Shown: positions 27,522 through 38,182, counted from the stretch's first letter. The stretch is DNA of 64,000 nt from Alphaproteobacteria bacterium (GCA_025360605.1 JANYBV010000018.1:179643-243642), one strand, 5' to 3'. The notes: generated from the letters alone by a model not told the origin. Program-made: numbers and translations.

Positions 27522-27699
27522 ACCGTCTCATGTCATTTTTTATGATCAGCCACCACTATAAGCTCCAGCTTAAAGCCCAACAAGTTAAGGTTTTGTTGCA
27601 TTGTTAGGGTTTTAGCTGATGCGGGACGGCCAGAAATCGCTATAATCACGGCGCATTTAATAAAAATACCTATATTCCAGTAGGTAATAAATTCGGTAT

Positions 27700-28869
27700 A
27701 TGACAGCAATTGATCTCCCGCCACACAAACGCCCCTATTCGCACCTTCCGGAGCATTTGCCGTTCCTCGATGGCATCCGTGGTATTGCGGCGTTGTGGGT
27801 GATGCTATCGCACATCCAGATTTTGTCGGGTATGCAGTCTATCCCTTTGTTATCATACGGGGAACTGGCGGTTGATTTATTCATGGTGATGTCGGGTTTG
27901 CTGATGGCGCACCACTATCTGCTGCGCCAGCCGAAAGAACCGTGGGAAGTACCTAAAAGCTGGTGCATATTCTGGATCCGGCGGTTTTTCCGCATTGCCC
28001 CGCTGTATTACCTGTTGCTGCTGGTTGCGTTGCTGGCGGGGGAGCCGCTGGGCGAATACCGCAATGCCATTGCCAGCCACTGGCCGCAGGCCGCCACCAA
28101 TATCCACCGCTATACTGACCATGGCATCAATAACATACTCGCGCATCTGACCTTTATTTTTGGCGGGTTTCCGCAATTCGCCTATGAAACACCGCTGCCG
28201 GACTGGTCGATTGGGTTGGAGATGCAGTTTTACCTCGCTTTTCCGTTTCTGATGATTGTGGTGGGCAGGATAGGGGTAACGGCTGCAAGCGTGATTGCCA
28301 TTGCCTTCAGCCTTGCGTTGGAGCTGGGATTTAAAGGCTACTTCACCTCTTTCGAAATGCCCTCGGTATTGCCGATGAAACTATACATGTTCATGTGCGG
28401 GATATTGATTGCGGTGATCCGCGACAAGCGCTCCATGTTGCCGTCATTGCTCATCGCCGTGGCGGCGGCAACGCTGTACGCGTTGAGGGAACAGACCGCG
28501 CCGTCTGTGATGCGCGTGGTCATGGTATTGGTGGTGTTTTATATACTGGATGAAGCGTCATTACCCACATTTCCGCTGTTGCGGCAGGCATTGCAGCGGC
28601 TGCGGCAGGCGTTGGGCGGCAGGTTGGGGCATTTCCTCGGCGAAATGTCGTACTGCGTGTATCTGGTGCATCTGCTGATACTGATTCCGGTGGCAGGTAT
28701 GCTGGCGAATTACGCCGCGTATGTGCATGCGCCTCAAAGCCTTCGTTACCTTGCCTGCGCGGTGATTGTCGTGCCTGTGGTCTATGCCCTTTCGGCTATT
28801 GCCCACCATGTCATCGAACAACGTGGTATCCGTCTGGGCAAGGCCATTATTCGCTCACTTTCGTATTAA
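27700..28869 (+). CDS. Acyltransferase 3 family membrane protein
   Basis: 389 residues with about ten hydrophobic helices. The family signature is FLDGIRGIAALWVMLSHIQ (residues 22-40), with the catalytic His in LSH, and later GLEMQFYLAFPFLM near 172. Such proteins acetylate or acylate surface sugars, O-antigens or peptidoglycan. No polysaccharide cluster is adjacent, so the substrate is open. Confidence 0.88.
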   Translation: MTAIDLPPHKRPYSHLPEHLPFLDGIRGIAALWVMLSHIQILSGMQSIPLLSYGELAVDLFMVMSGLLMAHHYLLRQPKEPWEVPKSWCIFWIRRFFRIAPLYYLLLLVALLAGEPLGEYRNAIASHWPQAATNIHRYTDHGINNILAHLTFIFGGFPQFAYETPLPDWSIGLEMQFYLAFPFLMIVVGRIGVTAASVIAIAFSLALELGFKGYFTSFEMPSVLPMKLYMFMCGILIAVIRDKRSMLPSLLIAVAAATLYALREQTAPSVMRVVMVLVVFYILDEASLPTFPLLRQALQRLRQALGGRLGHFLGEMSYCVYLVHLLILIPVAGMLANYAAYVHAPQSLRYLACAVIVVPVVYALSAIAHHVIEQRGIRLGKAIIRSLSY

Positions 28870-28937
28870 CTATTTAAGTTATTTGGCTTAATATATTGAT
28901 TTATAGTAATCTATAGGCTAATATAGGGGTTTGTTGC

Positions 28938-28965
28938 TTTAGTAAAAGCGTCCAAATTACTAAAA
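28938..28965. promoter_or_regulatory. Inverted repeat TTTAGTAA / TTACTAAA
   Basis: Half-sites at 28938-28945 and 28957-28964 are separated by 11 bases, about 70 bases before the next start. The shape suits a dimeric regulator; similar half-sites occur in other gaps of the window. Confidence 0.35.
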
Positions 28966-29031
28966 ATGCTTTAACAGACCCCGAATTGGCGCTATGACTA
29001 AGGGTGCATTGCAATTTATCCGGAGAGACGT

Positions 29032-30456
29032 ATGGCTCAAGATCCTGCAGACTCAGTGAAGCCCGCCGATGAGAAAGCTCCTCCCGTTCCCTATGGACCC
29101 AAGGCAGAAATGGATCAGGAAGCGCTCAAAAGCCGCGATGGCACTCTCTATCCAAAACGCACCATAAAAGTATCCAAGACCGTTGAGACTGGTACTTTTC
29201 ATACGGTGTCTGGCAGTAATTATTCGTTCTCAAGCACAGGCGGCTACACCGGTGGTTATTCGTGGTATGGCGGAAACATCAGCAGGGCCGGTTCGGGGCA
29301 AACTCGTTCAAGTACATTTTCGCGTAGAGTTCCTGATACAAAGAAAGTGCTTGTCGATCAGGAAGTGCCGGTAAAGATAGAATACCCATCACCCGCAACG
29401 GTTTCGCATTCGCAAGTGCTGGAGCAGTTCTTTACCGAAAACCTGTATAAAGGTTCGGTGCCGTTTCAGCCTGATGACAATACGGTACCCTCGCTGCAAG
29501 CCAGCGTGGAAGCTTCCCGCGATGAAAGAACCCGTGCGAACGCCACCGCTGCCTACAAATACATCAGTGAAGCGGAGCGTCAGTACAAAGAAGCGATCGC
29601 CAAAGGCGAAGATAAGGATAAAGCCGCGCTTAAAGTTATGAAAGATATGTATGAAAGCAGGGAAGGAAAGCCAAGGCTCCAGAGCGGGGCGATAAATGCT
29701 TCCACGCTACTGCTGCCGCTTGCGCAGGGCACCGGCACCATCCGTCATTATGAGCAGGAAACCTATAACGGTAGCGCCGCACAGCTGTTCAATTACTATA
29801 TGGCGGTGAAAAGGAACGAAGATAAATATGCTGGCGGTGGCAAGAAATACAGCGATTTTTTTGCCAAAGCCCCTACCGCCGAGTACGTCACTCCACCGGA
29901 AAAAGACCGCATCATGCCTTCTGCTGTCAGCACTATATCCGAAGATAAAAAAGCAGTTCAGACGCAGCTGGAAGCGGCTCTGACTCAATATATCGAGACG
30001 GCATCCAATGTCCGTCAGGGCAACGTCAGTGGCACTATGTTCTTGGCTCCAAGCAATGTGAAAGCGGCATTGGTAGCGTTGAAGAATGACGTGGATGACG
30101 GCATCATTGGCAACAATCAGGGGCGCACCGATAAGCTTGCCGATTTGCTGGACGGCAAGCTGCATTATGCAGGCCGTGAACCCACCGATGCTGAAGCGAA
30201 AAGCATCGCTGCTGTGATCAAGGCACAAAATATCAAAGAAGGCCAACGCTCGGATGCGCTTGTGCGCACACCGCTGACGAAAGATCTGGCGCATGATTTC
30301 GAGGTGGCGGCAAAATTCCTTATTGATTCCAAGCTGCTGTTCAAGCCCGCATCGCAGTCTCAGGGAAAGCCTGCCGACACCGCCACCGGCCTGCCGACTT
30401 CCATGCCGCTGAAACCTGTCGATCCCACCGCGCCTAAGGAAAAAAGCCGCCAGTAA
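29032..30456 (+). CDS. Hypothetical protein with Ser/Gly/Tyr-rich segment
   Basis: 474 residues, not recognised. The N-terminal 130 residues are polar with a Gly/Ser/Tyr-rich stretch (GSNYSFSSTGGYTGGYSWYG, about 60-80); residues 160-460 are mainly helical (EAERQYKEAIAKGEDKDKAAL), with a Pro/Lys-rich tail. No signal peptide or membrane helix. GGAGAG before the ATG supports the start. Style resembles the unknown proteins at 15.4 and 25 kb. Confidence 0.6.
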   Translation: MAQDPADSVKPADEKAPPVPYGPKAEMDQEALKSRDGTLYPKRTIKVSKTVETGTFHTVSGSNYSFSSTGGYTGGYSWYGGNISRAGSGQTRSSTFSRRVPDTKKVLVDQEVPVKIEYPSPATVSHSQVLEQFFTENLYKGSVPFQPDDNTVPSLQASVEASRDERTRANATAAYKYISEAERQYKEAIAKGEDKDKAALKVMKDMYESREGKPRLQSGAINASTLLLPLAQGTGTIRHYEQETYNGSAAQLFNYYMAVKRNEDKYAGGGKKYSDFFAKAPTAEYVTPPEKDRIMPSAVSTISEDKKAVQTQLEAALTQYIETASNVRQGNVSGTMFLAPSNVKAALVALKNDVDDGIIGNNQGRTDKLADLLDGKLHYAGREPTDAEAKSIAAVIKAQNIKEGQRSDALVRTPLTKDLAHDFEVAAKFLIDSKLLFKPASQSQGKPADTATGLPTSMPLKPVDPTAPKEKSRQ

Positions 30457-30470
30457 TTTGGGGTTGTTTG

Positions 30471-30485
30471 AATGGTCGGGGTGAG
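30471..30485. repeat. Partial copy of the tRNA-Pro 3' end (left)
   Basis: AATGGTCGGGGTGAG matches 31786-31800, which contains the CCA end of tRNA-Pro, in 14 of 15 positions. It lies on the other side of the DHH gene and may be an old attachment-site remnant. Confidence 0.4.
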
Positions 30486-30657
30486 TAAACGCATTTAGAA
30501 CCACTATGAGTTTACGGCTACCTATTTTATATATTTTACAGATGCATAGACGAATGTAATTTTTGCTTCGCAGGGCAGCATAAGGTTGGGCTTTGGGGTT
30601 GCCAATACTTTCAATTGTTAATATAGTTAAGCACTTTTAACCAACCAAGGCCGTATT

Positions 30658-31761
30658 ATGAGTCCCCGAAATATAGTCGTGTTTTACGACAGCCCCTGCA
30701 TTGATGGCGCAGCCGCGGCGTGGGCGGTAAATGAAGGATTGAAAAATCAACCTGACACCAATGTTGAATACGTGCCGATAGGCTACGGCAAACCTGAAGA
30801 ACGTACTCAAAAAATTCTAAGCCATTTGCATAATGGTGCGGAAGTTATCTTCGTAGATACTTCTCCTAAAGACGATACGCTGGAATTGATATTTAACCCC
30901 ACCGATCAAATTCCAAAAATAAAGAAGCTAACCGTTTTGGATCATCATGCTTCTGAGGTGGCTAGGCTAAAACGATTTGAGCTAGGACAAAAAGCAAAAG
31001 CTACAGCTTCGCCGGATAGCCCTGACTTTGAATTTATCATAGATGCAGATAAACCTGCTGCAGCACTACTGGCATGGGAACACTTCAACAAAGACAAAAC
31101 CGCACCCAAATTATTGGAATGGGTTGGGCAGATGGAACCGCCTGTCCGGTTAAAAACGCATCGTGATTTTGCGATGGCGGCATTTATCGATTCCAAAGAT
31201 ATACTTACTCCTAAAGAGGTTTTTTCTACCATTGATAGCCTTGTTTCGCTTTCCGAGGATGAGATGGTAGCTCAGGGAAACGCTATTCTGGCCGATCAAT
31301 TTAATAATATTAAAAAGGGAATTAAAAACTCGCTTTTGTTTACAAAATTAGAATTGCTGCCAGGGCGGGAAGAATGGGTACCTATTGTCAATGCCAATGT
31401 TCAGAATTTCGGCAGGCGGGTGAATGAGGCACTTATCGAAGAAGCATGCGCCGGAACGACCTGTGGGGTATCAGGTGCGTGGTTTGTGCAGGGCGATGGG
31501 ACTGTAAAACTTTCATTGCGCTCCAAAGGCATTCCCGATGTAGGCAAGATCGCACAACACATGGGCAATACCGTTGGCGTAGGCGGTGGTGGGCATCCTA
31601 CCGATGCTGTCGTTCAATTTGATAACCTTGTCCAATTTACGCAAGCAGTGTCCCTGCATACCAAAGAACAAATGATGGCGAATCGTTGGGATTCAAAAGC
31701 TTTGGGGCCACATACCGCTGCTGTAAAGAGAACAGGCACTTCGACTGGAAATCCCGGTTAA
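30658..31761 (+). CDS. DHH-family phosphoesterase
   Basis: 367 residues. DHH-domain motifs: VVFYDSPCIDGAAAAWA (Asp10, Asp16), VIFVDTSPKDD and the signature LDHHAS near residue 99; the C-terminal substrate motif GGGGHPTDA is near residue 305, like the DHHA1 GGGH segment. Family members degrade oligoribonucleotides, pAp or cyclic dinucleotides; this subtype is NrnB-like, but the substrate is not established. The gene is more AT-rich than its neighbours and lies between two copies of the tRNA-Pro 3' end, which could mean acquisition. Confidence 0.78.
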   Translation: MSPRNIVVFYDSPCIDGAAAAWAVNEGLKNQPDTNVEYVPIGYGKPEERTQKILSHLHNGAEVIFVDTSPKDDTLELIFNPTDQIPKIKKLTVLDHHASEVARLKRFELGQKAKATASPDSPDFEFIIDADKPAAALLAWEHFNKDKTAPKLLEWVGQMEPPVRLKTHRDFAMAAFIDSKDILTPKEVFSTIDSLVSLSEDEMVAQGNAILADQFNNIKKGIKNSLLFTKLELLPGREEWVPIVNANVQNFGRRVNEALIEEACAGTTCGVSGAWFVQGDGTVKLSLRSKGIPDVGKIAQHMGNTVGVGGGGHPTDAVVQFDNLVQFTQAVSLHTKEQMMANRWDSKALGPHTAAVKRTGTSTGNPG

Positions 31762-31785
31762 TTTCTATTGGTTCCATGTTTGAAC

Positions 31786-31865
<80 letters not shown>

Positions 31866-31911
31866 ACAATCACACCGTAGGCCTACTTTATTGCGCCAAA
31901 GCCGGACAATT

Positions 31912-32634
31912 TCAACCATAAAGGTAGAGCTGCGGCCCGTGTGTTTTAAGCCATTGTTTTGCATTGTTGTAATCAGGGAATAGCTTTTCCACCTGCATCC
32001 AGAAAGCGGGGCTGTGGTCGTGGTGTTTGAGGTGGGCGACTTCGTGGCAGGTGACGTAATCGAGAACTTCGTAGGGCGCGAAAACAAGCCGCCATGAAAA
32101 CGATAAATTACCGTTATGGCTGCAACTTCCCCAACGCGACGACGTATCACGCAAGCTGATTCTTTTGACATTTTTTCCGATCAGTTTTCCGTTCGTATTG
32201 GCGATGGAAGTGATGGTGTCGCGTGCCACGCGCTTGAGCCATTCGCGCACGCGCCGTTCCATGAATTCTACATCTCCAGGAACAATAATGCGGTCGTCTT
32301 CAATGCGCACCACGCCGCGTCCGCCGACATGCGTGAGTATATATTTTTTTCCGAGTACGGGGATCATTTGCCCGTCAGAAAACGGCACAAACTTTTGAAT
32401 ACTTTCAATCTGTCGCGCAAGCCATTCGCGTTTTTCAGAAACGAAATGTAATCCTTGCTTGATGGTAACATATCGGGGTAAAGTGAGTGCAACGTGATGT
32501 TGTATTGGATGATAGCGAATGACCATGCGTTGGGATTTTGGATGTTTGCGGATAATCACAGGTAGAGATTCAACCGTAGAGCCAATGGCAAGTTCAATAA
32601 AGTAGGGTGTTGGTTTAACAGGTTTAGGTTTCAT
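31912..32634 (-). CDS. YgjP-type metal-dependent hydrolase (DUF45)
   Basis: 240 residues. The zinc-protease-like motif is CHEVAHLKHHDHSPAFW near residue 200, preceded by the family signature SLRDTSSRWGSCS. These proteins share the WLM/M48-type HExxH fold; the biological substrate is unknown. It diverges from dnaG with only 11 bases between the starts, so the promoters must overlap or lie in coding DNA. Confidence 0.88.
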   Translation of the reverse strand: MKPKPVKPTPYFIELAIGSTVESLPVIIRKHPKSQRMVIRYHPIQHHVALTLPRYVTIKQGLHFVSEKREWLARQIESIQKFVPFSDGQMIPVLGKKYILTHVGGRGVVRIEDDRIIVPGDVEFMERRVREWLKRVARDTITSIANTNGKLIGKNVKRISLRDTSSRWGSCSHNGNLSFSWRLVFAPYEVLDYVTCHEVAHLKHHDHSPAFWMQVEKLFPDYNNAKQWLKTHGPQLYLYG

Positions 32635-32645
32635 ACGAATAATAT

Positions 32646-34451
32646 ATGCGATTCTCTCCGTCTTTCATAGAGCGACTTCGCTCTCATTTCCTGATGTCAG
32701 AAGTTATTGGCAAACGTGTTGCCTTGAAAAAACATGGACGTGAATATCAGGGTTTATGTCCGTTTCACAACGAAAAATCACCATCGTTCACCGTGAATGA
32801 TGAAAAAGGTTTTTATCACTGCTTCGGTTGCGCCGCGCATGGTGATGCGATTGAGTTTATCCGCAAGTTTGAACGCCTGTCGTATGTTGAGGCAGTCGAG
32901 GCGCTTGCGCGTGATGCGGGCATTGCGTTGCCTAAGCCCACCGAAGAAGAATACCGCAAGGTGGAATCCGAAAAAACATTATTTGAAGTGCTGGAAGCTG
33001 CCACCAAATGGTTCGAGCAGCAACTCTCCGCCACATCGGGCATGGTTGCGCGTGATTACGTTGAAAAGCGCGGCCTCAAACCCGAAACCATCCGCAATTT
33101 CCGCATCGGATATGCACCCGACGAGCGTAACGGCCTGTATAATTTTTTATTGAAAGCCGGATTCACGCAAGCGCTGCAAGCCGAAGCAGGCTTGATTGGT
33201 TTGTCCGAACAAGGTACGCCGTATGACCGCTTCCGTGGCCGCGTCATGTTCCCGATTCGTAATTCCGCCGGCAAGGTGATTGCCTTTGGCGGCCGCTTGC
33301 TCGCCAATACCACCGCTACTAAATCTCTGCCGAAATACCTCAATTCGCCGGAAACGCCAGTGTTCAAAAAAGGCGAGGTTCTCTATAACATTGATCTCGC
33401 CAGTAAAGCGGCGCGTGAAGGCAACATGGTGGTTGTCATGGAAGGCTACATGGACGTGGTGTCCACCTCGCAGGCAGGCGTTACTTACGCCATGGCCACG
33501 CTCGGCACTGCGGTCACCCCCGAACACTTACGCCTGTTGTGGCAACGCGCCAAAGAACCTGTCATCTGCCTTGACGGCGATGCTGCGGGTATGCGCGCGA
33601 TGATGCGTGCGGCCGAAGTGGCGCTGCCACTGCTCAAGCCTGCGTATTCCCTGCGTTTTGCACTGTTGCCCAAGGGCGAAGATCCCGACACCTATATCCA
33701 GAAAAACGGCAAAGCCAGCTTTGAAAAAATCCTTATAAGCTCGCAGCGTCTGTCACAAATTCTGTGGGAAACACTGGCTCCGCAGTATAAATCCGACCTG
33801 CCGGAAGAACGTGCCGCGCTCGAAAGTGCGCTCAAACAACTCACTGATAAAATCACTGATCCGACGGTGCGCTCGCATTACGCCTCGTATTTCCGCAAGC
33901 TGCTGTGGGAGAAAAAACCGGCGAACGCAAAGCCGGTGCAGGAGCGTTCGGTGCATGTGCAGCAGATGGTGTTGCAACACCACACCGCTGCGATGGAAGT
34001 GCTGGTGCAGCGTTTGCTCACCATCCTCATCAAATTCCCGCAATTGCTTAATAAGAGCCATGTCGAGGAAACGCTGTCGCGTCTTGATATACGCTCGCCG
34101 CATTTTGATCATGTCCGTAATGTGCTGCTCGCCGCATCTGGTCATGTTGATGTGGACGACCACGCTGCCTTTATGGCGCATCTCAATAAGCAATTGAACG
34201 GCCAGTTACCTGAGCCGATGAAATTGCCGAACAAGGATGTCGCCACTGTTCAGGAGGCTTTGCTCTTGTGGAACGATACGGTGTCGGTCTATGAGGTCGA
34301 ACGCCTTGAGTTCGAGCTGAAGGAACTGCAGGAAACGGTGGGGCAGGTGATGGATGAGGCGTCTTACACCCGTCTGGTCGAACTCCAGCAGTCAATTCAG
34401 AAAGCCAAAGCGGTCAGAACCTTTGCTCCCGCCGAGGTGGATGGGGCGTAA
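32646..34451 (+). CDS. dnaG: DNA primase
   Basis: 601 residues, typical for DnaG. The zinc-binding domain has CPFHNEKSPSFTVN and YHCFGCAAHGD (Cys40-type CHC2 finger); the RNA-polymerase core carries FRGRVMFPIRN; the Toprim domain has MEGYMDVVS near residue 265 and ICLDGDAAG near 308. The C-terminal helicase-binding part is about 430-601. It is followed by rpoD, the standard macromolecular-synthesis arrangement. Confidence 0.97.
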   Translation: MRFSPSFIERLRSHFLMSEVIGKRVALKKHGREYQGLCPFHNEKSPSFTVNDEKGFYHCFGCAAHGDAIEFIRKFERLSYVEAVEALARDAGIALPKPTEEEYRKVESEKTLFEVLEAATKWFEQQLSATSGMVARDYVEKRGLKPETIRNFRIGYAPDERNGLYNFLLKAGFTQALQAEAGLIGLSEQGTPYDRFRGRVMFPIRNSAGKVIAFGGRLLANTTATKSLPKYLNSPETPVFKKGEVLYNIDLASKAAREGNMVVVMEGYMDVVSTSQAGVTYAMATLGTAVTPEHLRLLWQRAKEPVICLDGDAAGMRAMMRAAEVALPLLKPAYSLRFALLPKGEDPDTYIQKNGKASFEKILISSQRLSQILWETLAPQYKSDLPEERAALESALKQLTDKITDPTVRSHYASYFRKLLWEKKPANAKPVQERSVHVQQMVLQHHTAAMEVLVQRLLTILIKFPQLLNKSHVEETLSRLDIRSPHFDHVRNVLLAASGHVDVDDHAAFMAHLNKQLNGQLPEPMKLPNKDVATVQEALLLWNDTVSVYEVERLEFELKELQETVGQVMDEASYTRLVELQQSIQKAKAVRTFAPAEVDGA

Positions 34452-34511
34452 GTCCCACTTTTTTTCAACAAAGCCATTGAAAAAAAATAAAATTGCCTTA
34501 TTTCTAGTATA

Positions 34512-34520
34512 TTTACTAAT
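34512..34520. promoter_or_regulatory. TTTACTAAT half-site upstream of rpoD
   Basis: Lies about 100 bases before the rpoD start in the 167-base gap after dnaG. A TTGCCT at 34493-34498 could act as a -35 with TACTAA at 34514-34519, but the 15-base spacer is short. Confidence 0.25.
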
Positions 34521-34618
34521 GCATGGGAATCGTGCAGGTTATATTGTCGTTTTTTGTCATGGGGTTAACCTGCGGCAAGGTGGACGTTACACCTGTATCA
34601 GCAAAAGGGTAGTATTCA

Positions 34619-37072
34619 ATGGCTTCTAAATCTGCGTCAAAATCGGCTTCAAAATCTAATGCCAAAGCAAAAAACGCTAAATCCAAAGAAAAAGTAAAAC
34701 CAAAAGCAAAGCCTGTACCCGCAAAGACAGCTGCCAAGTCAAAACCTGCCTCGAAAACGAAGGTAGTTAAGGCAGTTGCACCAAAGGGCAAAGCAGTCAA
34801 AGCCAAACCCGTAGGAAAAGTAAAACAAGTGGAAAAACCAAAAGAATCTCTGATGGAGATGGCTAAAAAGGCTGCTGCTGCCAAATCTGCTGCTGCAAAA
34901 CCTGTTAAGGAAACCAAAGAAGATAAAGCCGCAGCCAAAGTGGCTGCCAAGGCTGCCGCTAAAAAAGAAGTGGCTCCCAAGGAAAAAGAAACCAAGGAAA
35001 CCAAGGAAAGCAAAGAAGAGCTGCAACTTGCCATTGTACGCAAGCTGATGGCGATGGGCAAAGCGCGTGGCTACATCACTTATGATGAGCTGAATGCTGT
35101 TCTTCCGGCTGACGAATTCTCCCCTGAAGTGATTGATTCCGCCATATCTGCGCTCAATCAGGTGGACATCAATGTGGTGGAAGAAGAAGCACCGATGGAT
35201 CCTGCGGAGCGTCCTGAAGGATTTGAGCCAGCGGAAGAGGCTGTTGAAAATATTGGCCGTTCCGATGATCCGGTGCGCATGTACCTGCGTGAAATGGGCA
35301 ACGTAGAGCTGCTCTCGCGCGAAGGCGAAATCGAGATCGCCAAACGCATTGAATCGGGCCGCGAAACCGTTATCAGTGCCTTGTGCGAAAGCCCACTGGT
35401 GATGAAAGAAATTCTCTCATGGCGCGATGAACTTGACGCAGGCACGCTGTTGCTGCGCGAAATCATCGACCTTGATGCCACTTACGGTGCCGGTGCGGAA
35501 GCGGGCATGTTTGAAGGCGAAGAAGGCGCAGCGGCTGCGGTTCCTGCTGCGGCAGCGCCCGCTCCTGTTGTTCGCAGCGCTCCTGTTGATGAAGAATTCG
35601 ACGCGGCGGAAAAAGAAGCCCAGAAAAAAGAAAAATTAAAAGAAAAGCTGAAAGAAAAAGAAAAGCCAAAAGCCCCGAAAAAAATCGCCAGCGACGATGA
35701 CGATGAAGCAGTGGATGATGCGGAAGAAGAAGAGCTGGAGGACGAGGAAGAAGAATCCCAGCCAACTCCTGACGGCGAAGAAGAAGCCGATGAAGATGAT
35801 GGCTCGGTATCTTTGCTTGCGATGGAAAATGCGCTGAAACCGCAGATTCTCGAAACCCTCGATACCTTCGCTAAAATCAGCAAAAAGATGCGTACGCTGC
35901 AGGAAAAACGCCTGACCAAATCCATGGGCGATGGACGTTACAGCAAAGACGACGAAAAACTCTACCAGAAATACCACCGCGAGCTGGTGGAACTGATGAT
36001 GGGCGTTCGCTTCACTATTTATCGTGTCGAAAGTCTTATCCTGAAGCTCTACGACATGAACCGTCGCCTGATGACGCTTGAAGGCCGCCTGTTGCGCTTG
36101 GCTGAAAACCGCAAGGTGAACCGCAAGCAGTTCCTTGAACAGTATATCGGCAATGAACTCGACCCGAATTGGCTGGAGCGTATGCTGGAACGTTCGGAAA
36201 AAGGCTGGAAAGACTTTGTCCTGAAAGATTCCGTTGAAATTGCTGAAATCCGTTCGGAAACCTCAAAAATGGCGGAAGCTGTGGGTCTGGATATCGGTGA
36301 GTTCAAGCGTATGATAATGGCCGTGCAAAAAGGCGAGCGCGAAACCAACCGTGCGAAAAAAGAAATGATCGAGGCCAACTTGCGTCTCGTGATTTCCATC
36401 GCTAAAAAATACACCAACCGTGGCCTGCAATTCCTCGATCTGATTCAGGAAGGCAATATCGGCCTGATGAAAGCGGTGGACAAATTCGAATACCGCCGTG
36501 GGTACAAATTCTCGACCTACGCCACATGGTGGATTCGCCAAGCGATTACCCGTTCTATCGCCGATCAGGCACGCACCATCCGTATTCCGGTGCATATGAT
36601 CGAAACGATCAACAAAATCGTCCGCACCTCGCGTCAGATGTTGCACGAAATCGGCCGTGAACCAACGCCGGAAGAACTGGCCGAACGCCTCGTTATGCCG
36701 CTCGACAAAGTTCGCAAGGTGATGAAAATTGCCAAGGAACCAGTCTCTCTCGAAACACCAATCGGTGACGAGGAAGATTCGCATCTCGGCGATTTCATCG
36801 AAGACAAAAACGCGATTTTGCCGCTTGATGCTGCCATTCAGTCTAACCTGCGTGAAACTACCACGCGTATTCTCGCCTCGCTCACCCCGCGTGAAGAGCG
36901 CGTGCTGCGCATGCGTTTTGGTATCGGCATGAACACCGACCACACGCTGGAAGAAGTTGGCCAACAGTTTTCGGTTACGCGTGAGCGTATCCGCCAGATT
37001 GAAGCCAAGGCGCTGCGCAAGCTGAAGCATCCATCGCGTTCACGCAAGCTGCGTAGCTTCCTGGATTACTAA
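34619..37072 (+). CDS. rpoD: RNA polymerase sigma factor RpoD with long Lys-rich N-terminus
   Basis: 817 residues, about 130-200 longer than usual. Residues 1-135 are Lys/Ala-rich and histone H1-like ([18 protein letters not shown]). Region 1.1 follows (about 138-190), then region 1.2 ([21 protein letters not shown]), a non-conserved region with a strongly acidic insert (about 359-395), region 2 ([37 protein letters not shown]), region 3 and region 4 ([30 protein letters not shown]). It directs housekeeping transcription. The basic tail may touch DNA or the acidic insert; that is inference. Confidence 0.97.
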   Translation: MASKSASKSASKSNAKAKNAKSKEKVKPKAKPVPAKTAAKSKPASKTKVVKAVAPKGKAVKAKPVGKVKQVEKPKESLMEMAKKAAAAKSAAAKPVKETKEDKAAAKVAAKAAAKKEVAPKEKETKETKESKEELQLAIVRKLMAMGKARGYITYDELNAVLPADEFSPEVIDSAISALNQVDINVVEEEAPMDPAERPEGFEPAEEAVENIGRSDDPVRMYLREMGNVELLSREGEIEIAKRIESGRETVISALCESPLVMKEILSWRDELDAGTLLLREIIDLDATYGAGAEAGMFEGEEGAAAAVPAAAAPAPVVRSAPVDEEFDAAEKEAQKKEKLKEKLKEKEKPKAPKKIASDDDDEAVDDAEEEELEDEEEESQPTPDGEEEADEDDGSVSLLAMENALKPQILETLDTFAKISKKMRTLQEKRLTKSMGDGRYSKDDEKLYQKYHRELVELMMGVRFTIYRVESLILKLYDMNRRLMTLEGRLLRLAENRKVNRKQFLEQYIGNELDPNWLERMLERSEKGWKDFVLKDSVEIAEIRSETSKMAEAVGLDIGEFKRMIMAVQKGERETNRAKKEMIEANLRLVISIAKKYTNRGLQFLDLIQEGNIGLMKAVDKFEYRRGYKFSTYATWWIRQAITRSIADQARTIRIPVHMIETINKIVRTSRQMLHEIGREPTPEELAERLVMPLDKVRKVMKIAKEPVSLETPIGDEEDSHLGDFIEDKNAILPLDAAIQSNLRETTTRILASLTPREERVLRMRFGIGMNTDHTLEEVGQQFSVTRERIRQIEAKALRKLKHPSRSRKLRSFLDY

Positions 37073-37078
37073 GCCCTT

Positions 37079-38182
37079 ATGTCCCTTAGCCGCAGGGGAT
37101 TTCTTACCAGTCTTGCCCAGATGACGGCGGGTGCAGCAGCTGCCAAGTTTGAAGGCGTTGCCGGACTTATTGATGCAGTTGCAGGAAGCGGTAGTGCAGG
37201 GCGCGCAAGCGCATTGCATGCCTTGCTGGTCAGGCGCAGTGAAATACTGGTCAGCAGTGCAGACGGTCTGAACATGCAGGATCTCTGGTCAAAGGCCAGT
37301 GATGATATGTTAGTCGTTAAATACAATCATCTCGCACCCGTCAAGTATGATGTATCGTTGCTCACACCCCCAGAAGCCAGAGCCTTTGAGGATGAGATGG
37401 TCACATTGCAAAGCCAGTATGCGGGGCATTATAAAAGGCTGGAGGATGAGGTAACGCGCATTGACGATACGCTTCGGCAATATCCCAAGGAAGTTGCCAA
37501 ATTGATCGAGCCTGACGAACGCTATCAGGCTATGGTCGACGGCATGGGCCATTCCCGTGCCTCAAGGTTGGCCCAGTTACCTGAACGCCCACTGGCAGAT
37601 ATAGATGCGGGGGTAGTGCAGGATGCACGTGCAATAATCGATGGTTCAAGACCTACTTTACTGAGTTCGCAGAAAGAGCAGTTTACTGAAGTAGCAGGTA
37701 ATGTGAACAAGATCACGACTGAAATAGCAGAGGTAATGCATGCCCCGAAGCCCAAAAAATGGCAGGAAAAACGCCGCGAGGCCCTTAAAAACTATGTGTC
37801 GGAGTTGCTTAATGAGCTGGCGGGGGAGTCGGAAGTGCGGATTGAGTCGGCGCTGACAAAGGGGTATGGCCCCGATAATTGGGTCATCACAACGCAAATG
37901 CGGCAGAATGAGATTGGCAAGGAACAGGATCAGGCGCTTACAGAACGTATTGTCGAGATTATGGAAATTCTTGAAAAAGCGTATCCCGAACGTTTTACGG
38001 GCGATGCCGAGCCGCTGATTGCTCATTCAAGGCCGTTGCAACCTGGCTACGGCGAGCATGACTGTGAACGCCTGATTATCAAGGGGCCGGAATGGAGCCT
38101 GCGTGAGGTGTTGAAATCCGCCGAACGGCTGAATCTGAAGATGCGTAACGCCGAAAATAATGAGGCAAGACTTGCCAGATAA
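37079..38182 (+). CDS. Hypothetical protein with twin-arginine signal
   Basis: 367 residues, not recognised. The N-terminus MSLSRRGFLTSL carries a clear twin-arginine motif followed by a moderately hydrophobic, Ala-rich region (to about residue 35), predicting Tat export. The rest is helical and charged with no cofactor motif seen. It begins 7 bases after rpoD and may share its transcript. If exported folded, it depends on the TatABC system, whose tatC is frameshifted in this window. Confidence 0.6.
   Translation: MSLSRRGFLTSLAQMTAGAAAAKFEGVAGLIDAVAGSGSAGRASALHALLVRRSEILVSSADGLNMQDLWSKASDDMLVVKYNHLAPVKYDVSLLTPPEARAFEDEMVTLQSQYAGHYKRLEDEVTRIDDTLRQYPKEVAKLIEPDERYQAMVDGMGHSRASRLAQLPERPLADIDAGVVQDARAIIDGSRPTLLSSQKEQFTEVAGNVNKITTEIAEVMHAPKPKKWQEKRREALKNYVSELLNELAGESEVRIESALTKGYGPDNWVITTQMRQNEIGKEQDQALTERIVEIMEILEKAYPERFTGDAEPLIAHSRPLQPGYGEHDCERLIIKGPEWSLREVLKSAERLNLKMRNAENNEARLAR

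Noticed and set aside
34463..34490. TTTTTTTCAA / TTGAAAAAAA hairpin after dnaG
   Set aside because: The T-run is on the 5' side and the stem is AT-only, so it is not a terminator for dnaG on the plus strand.
35463..35977. Open frames opposite the acidic part of rpoD (Ser/Phe-rich)
   Set aside because: Low-complexity mirror of the Asp/Glu/Lys repeats; no start context or homology.
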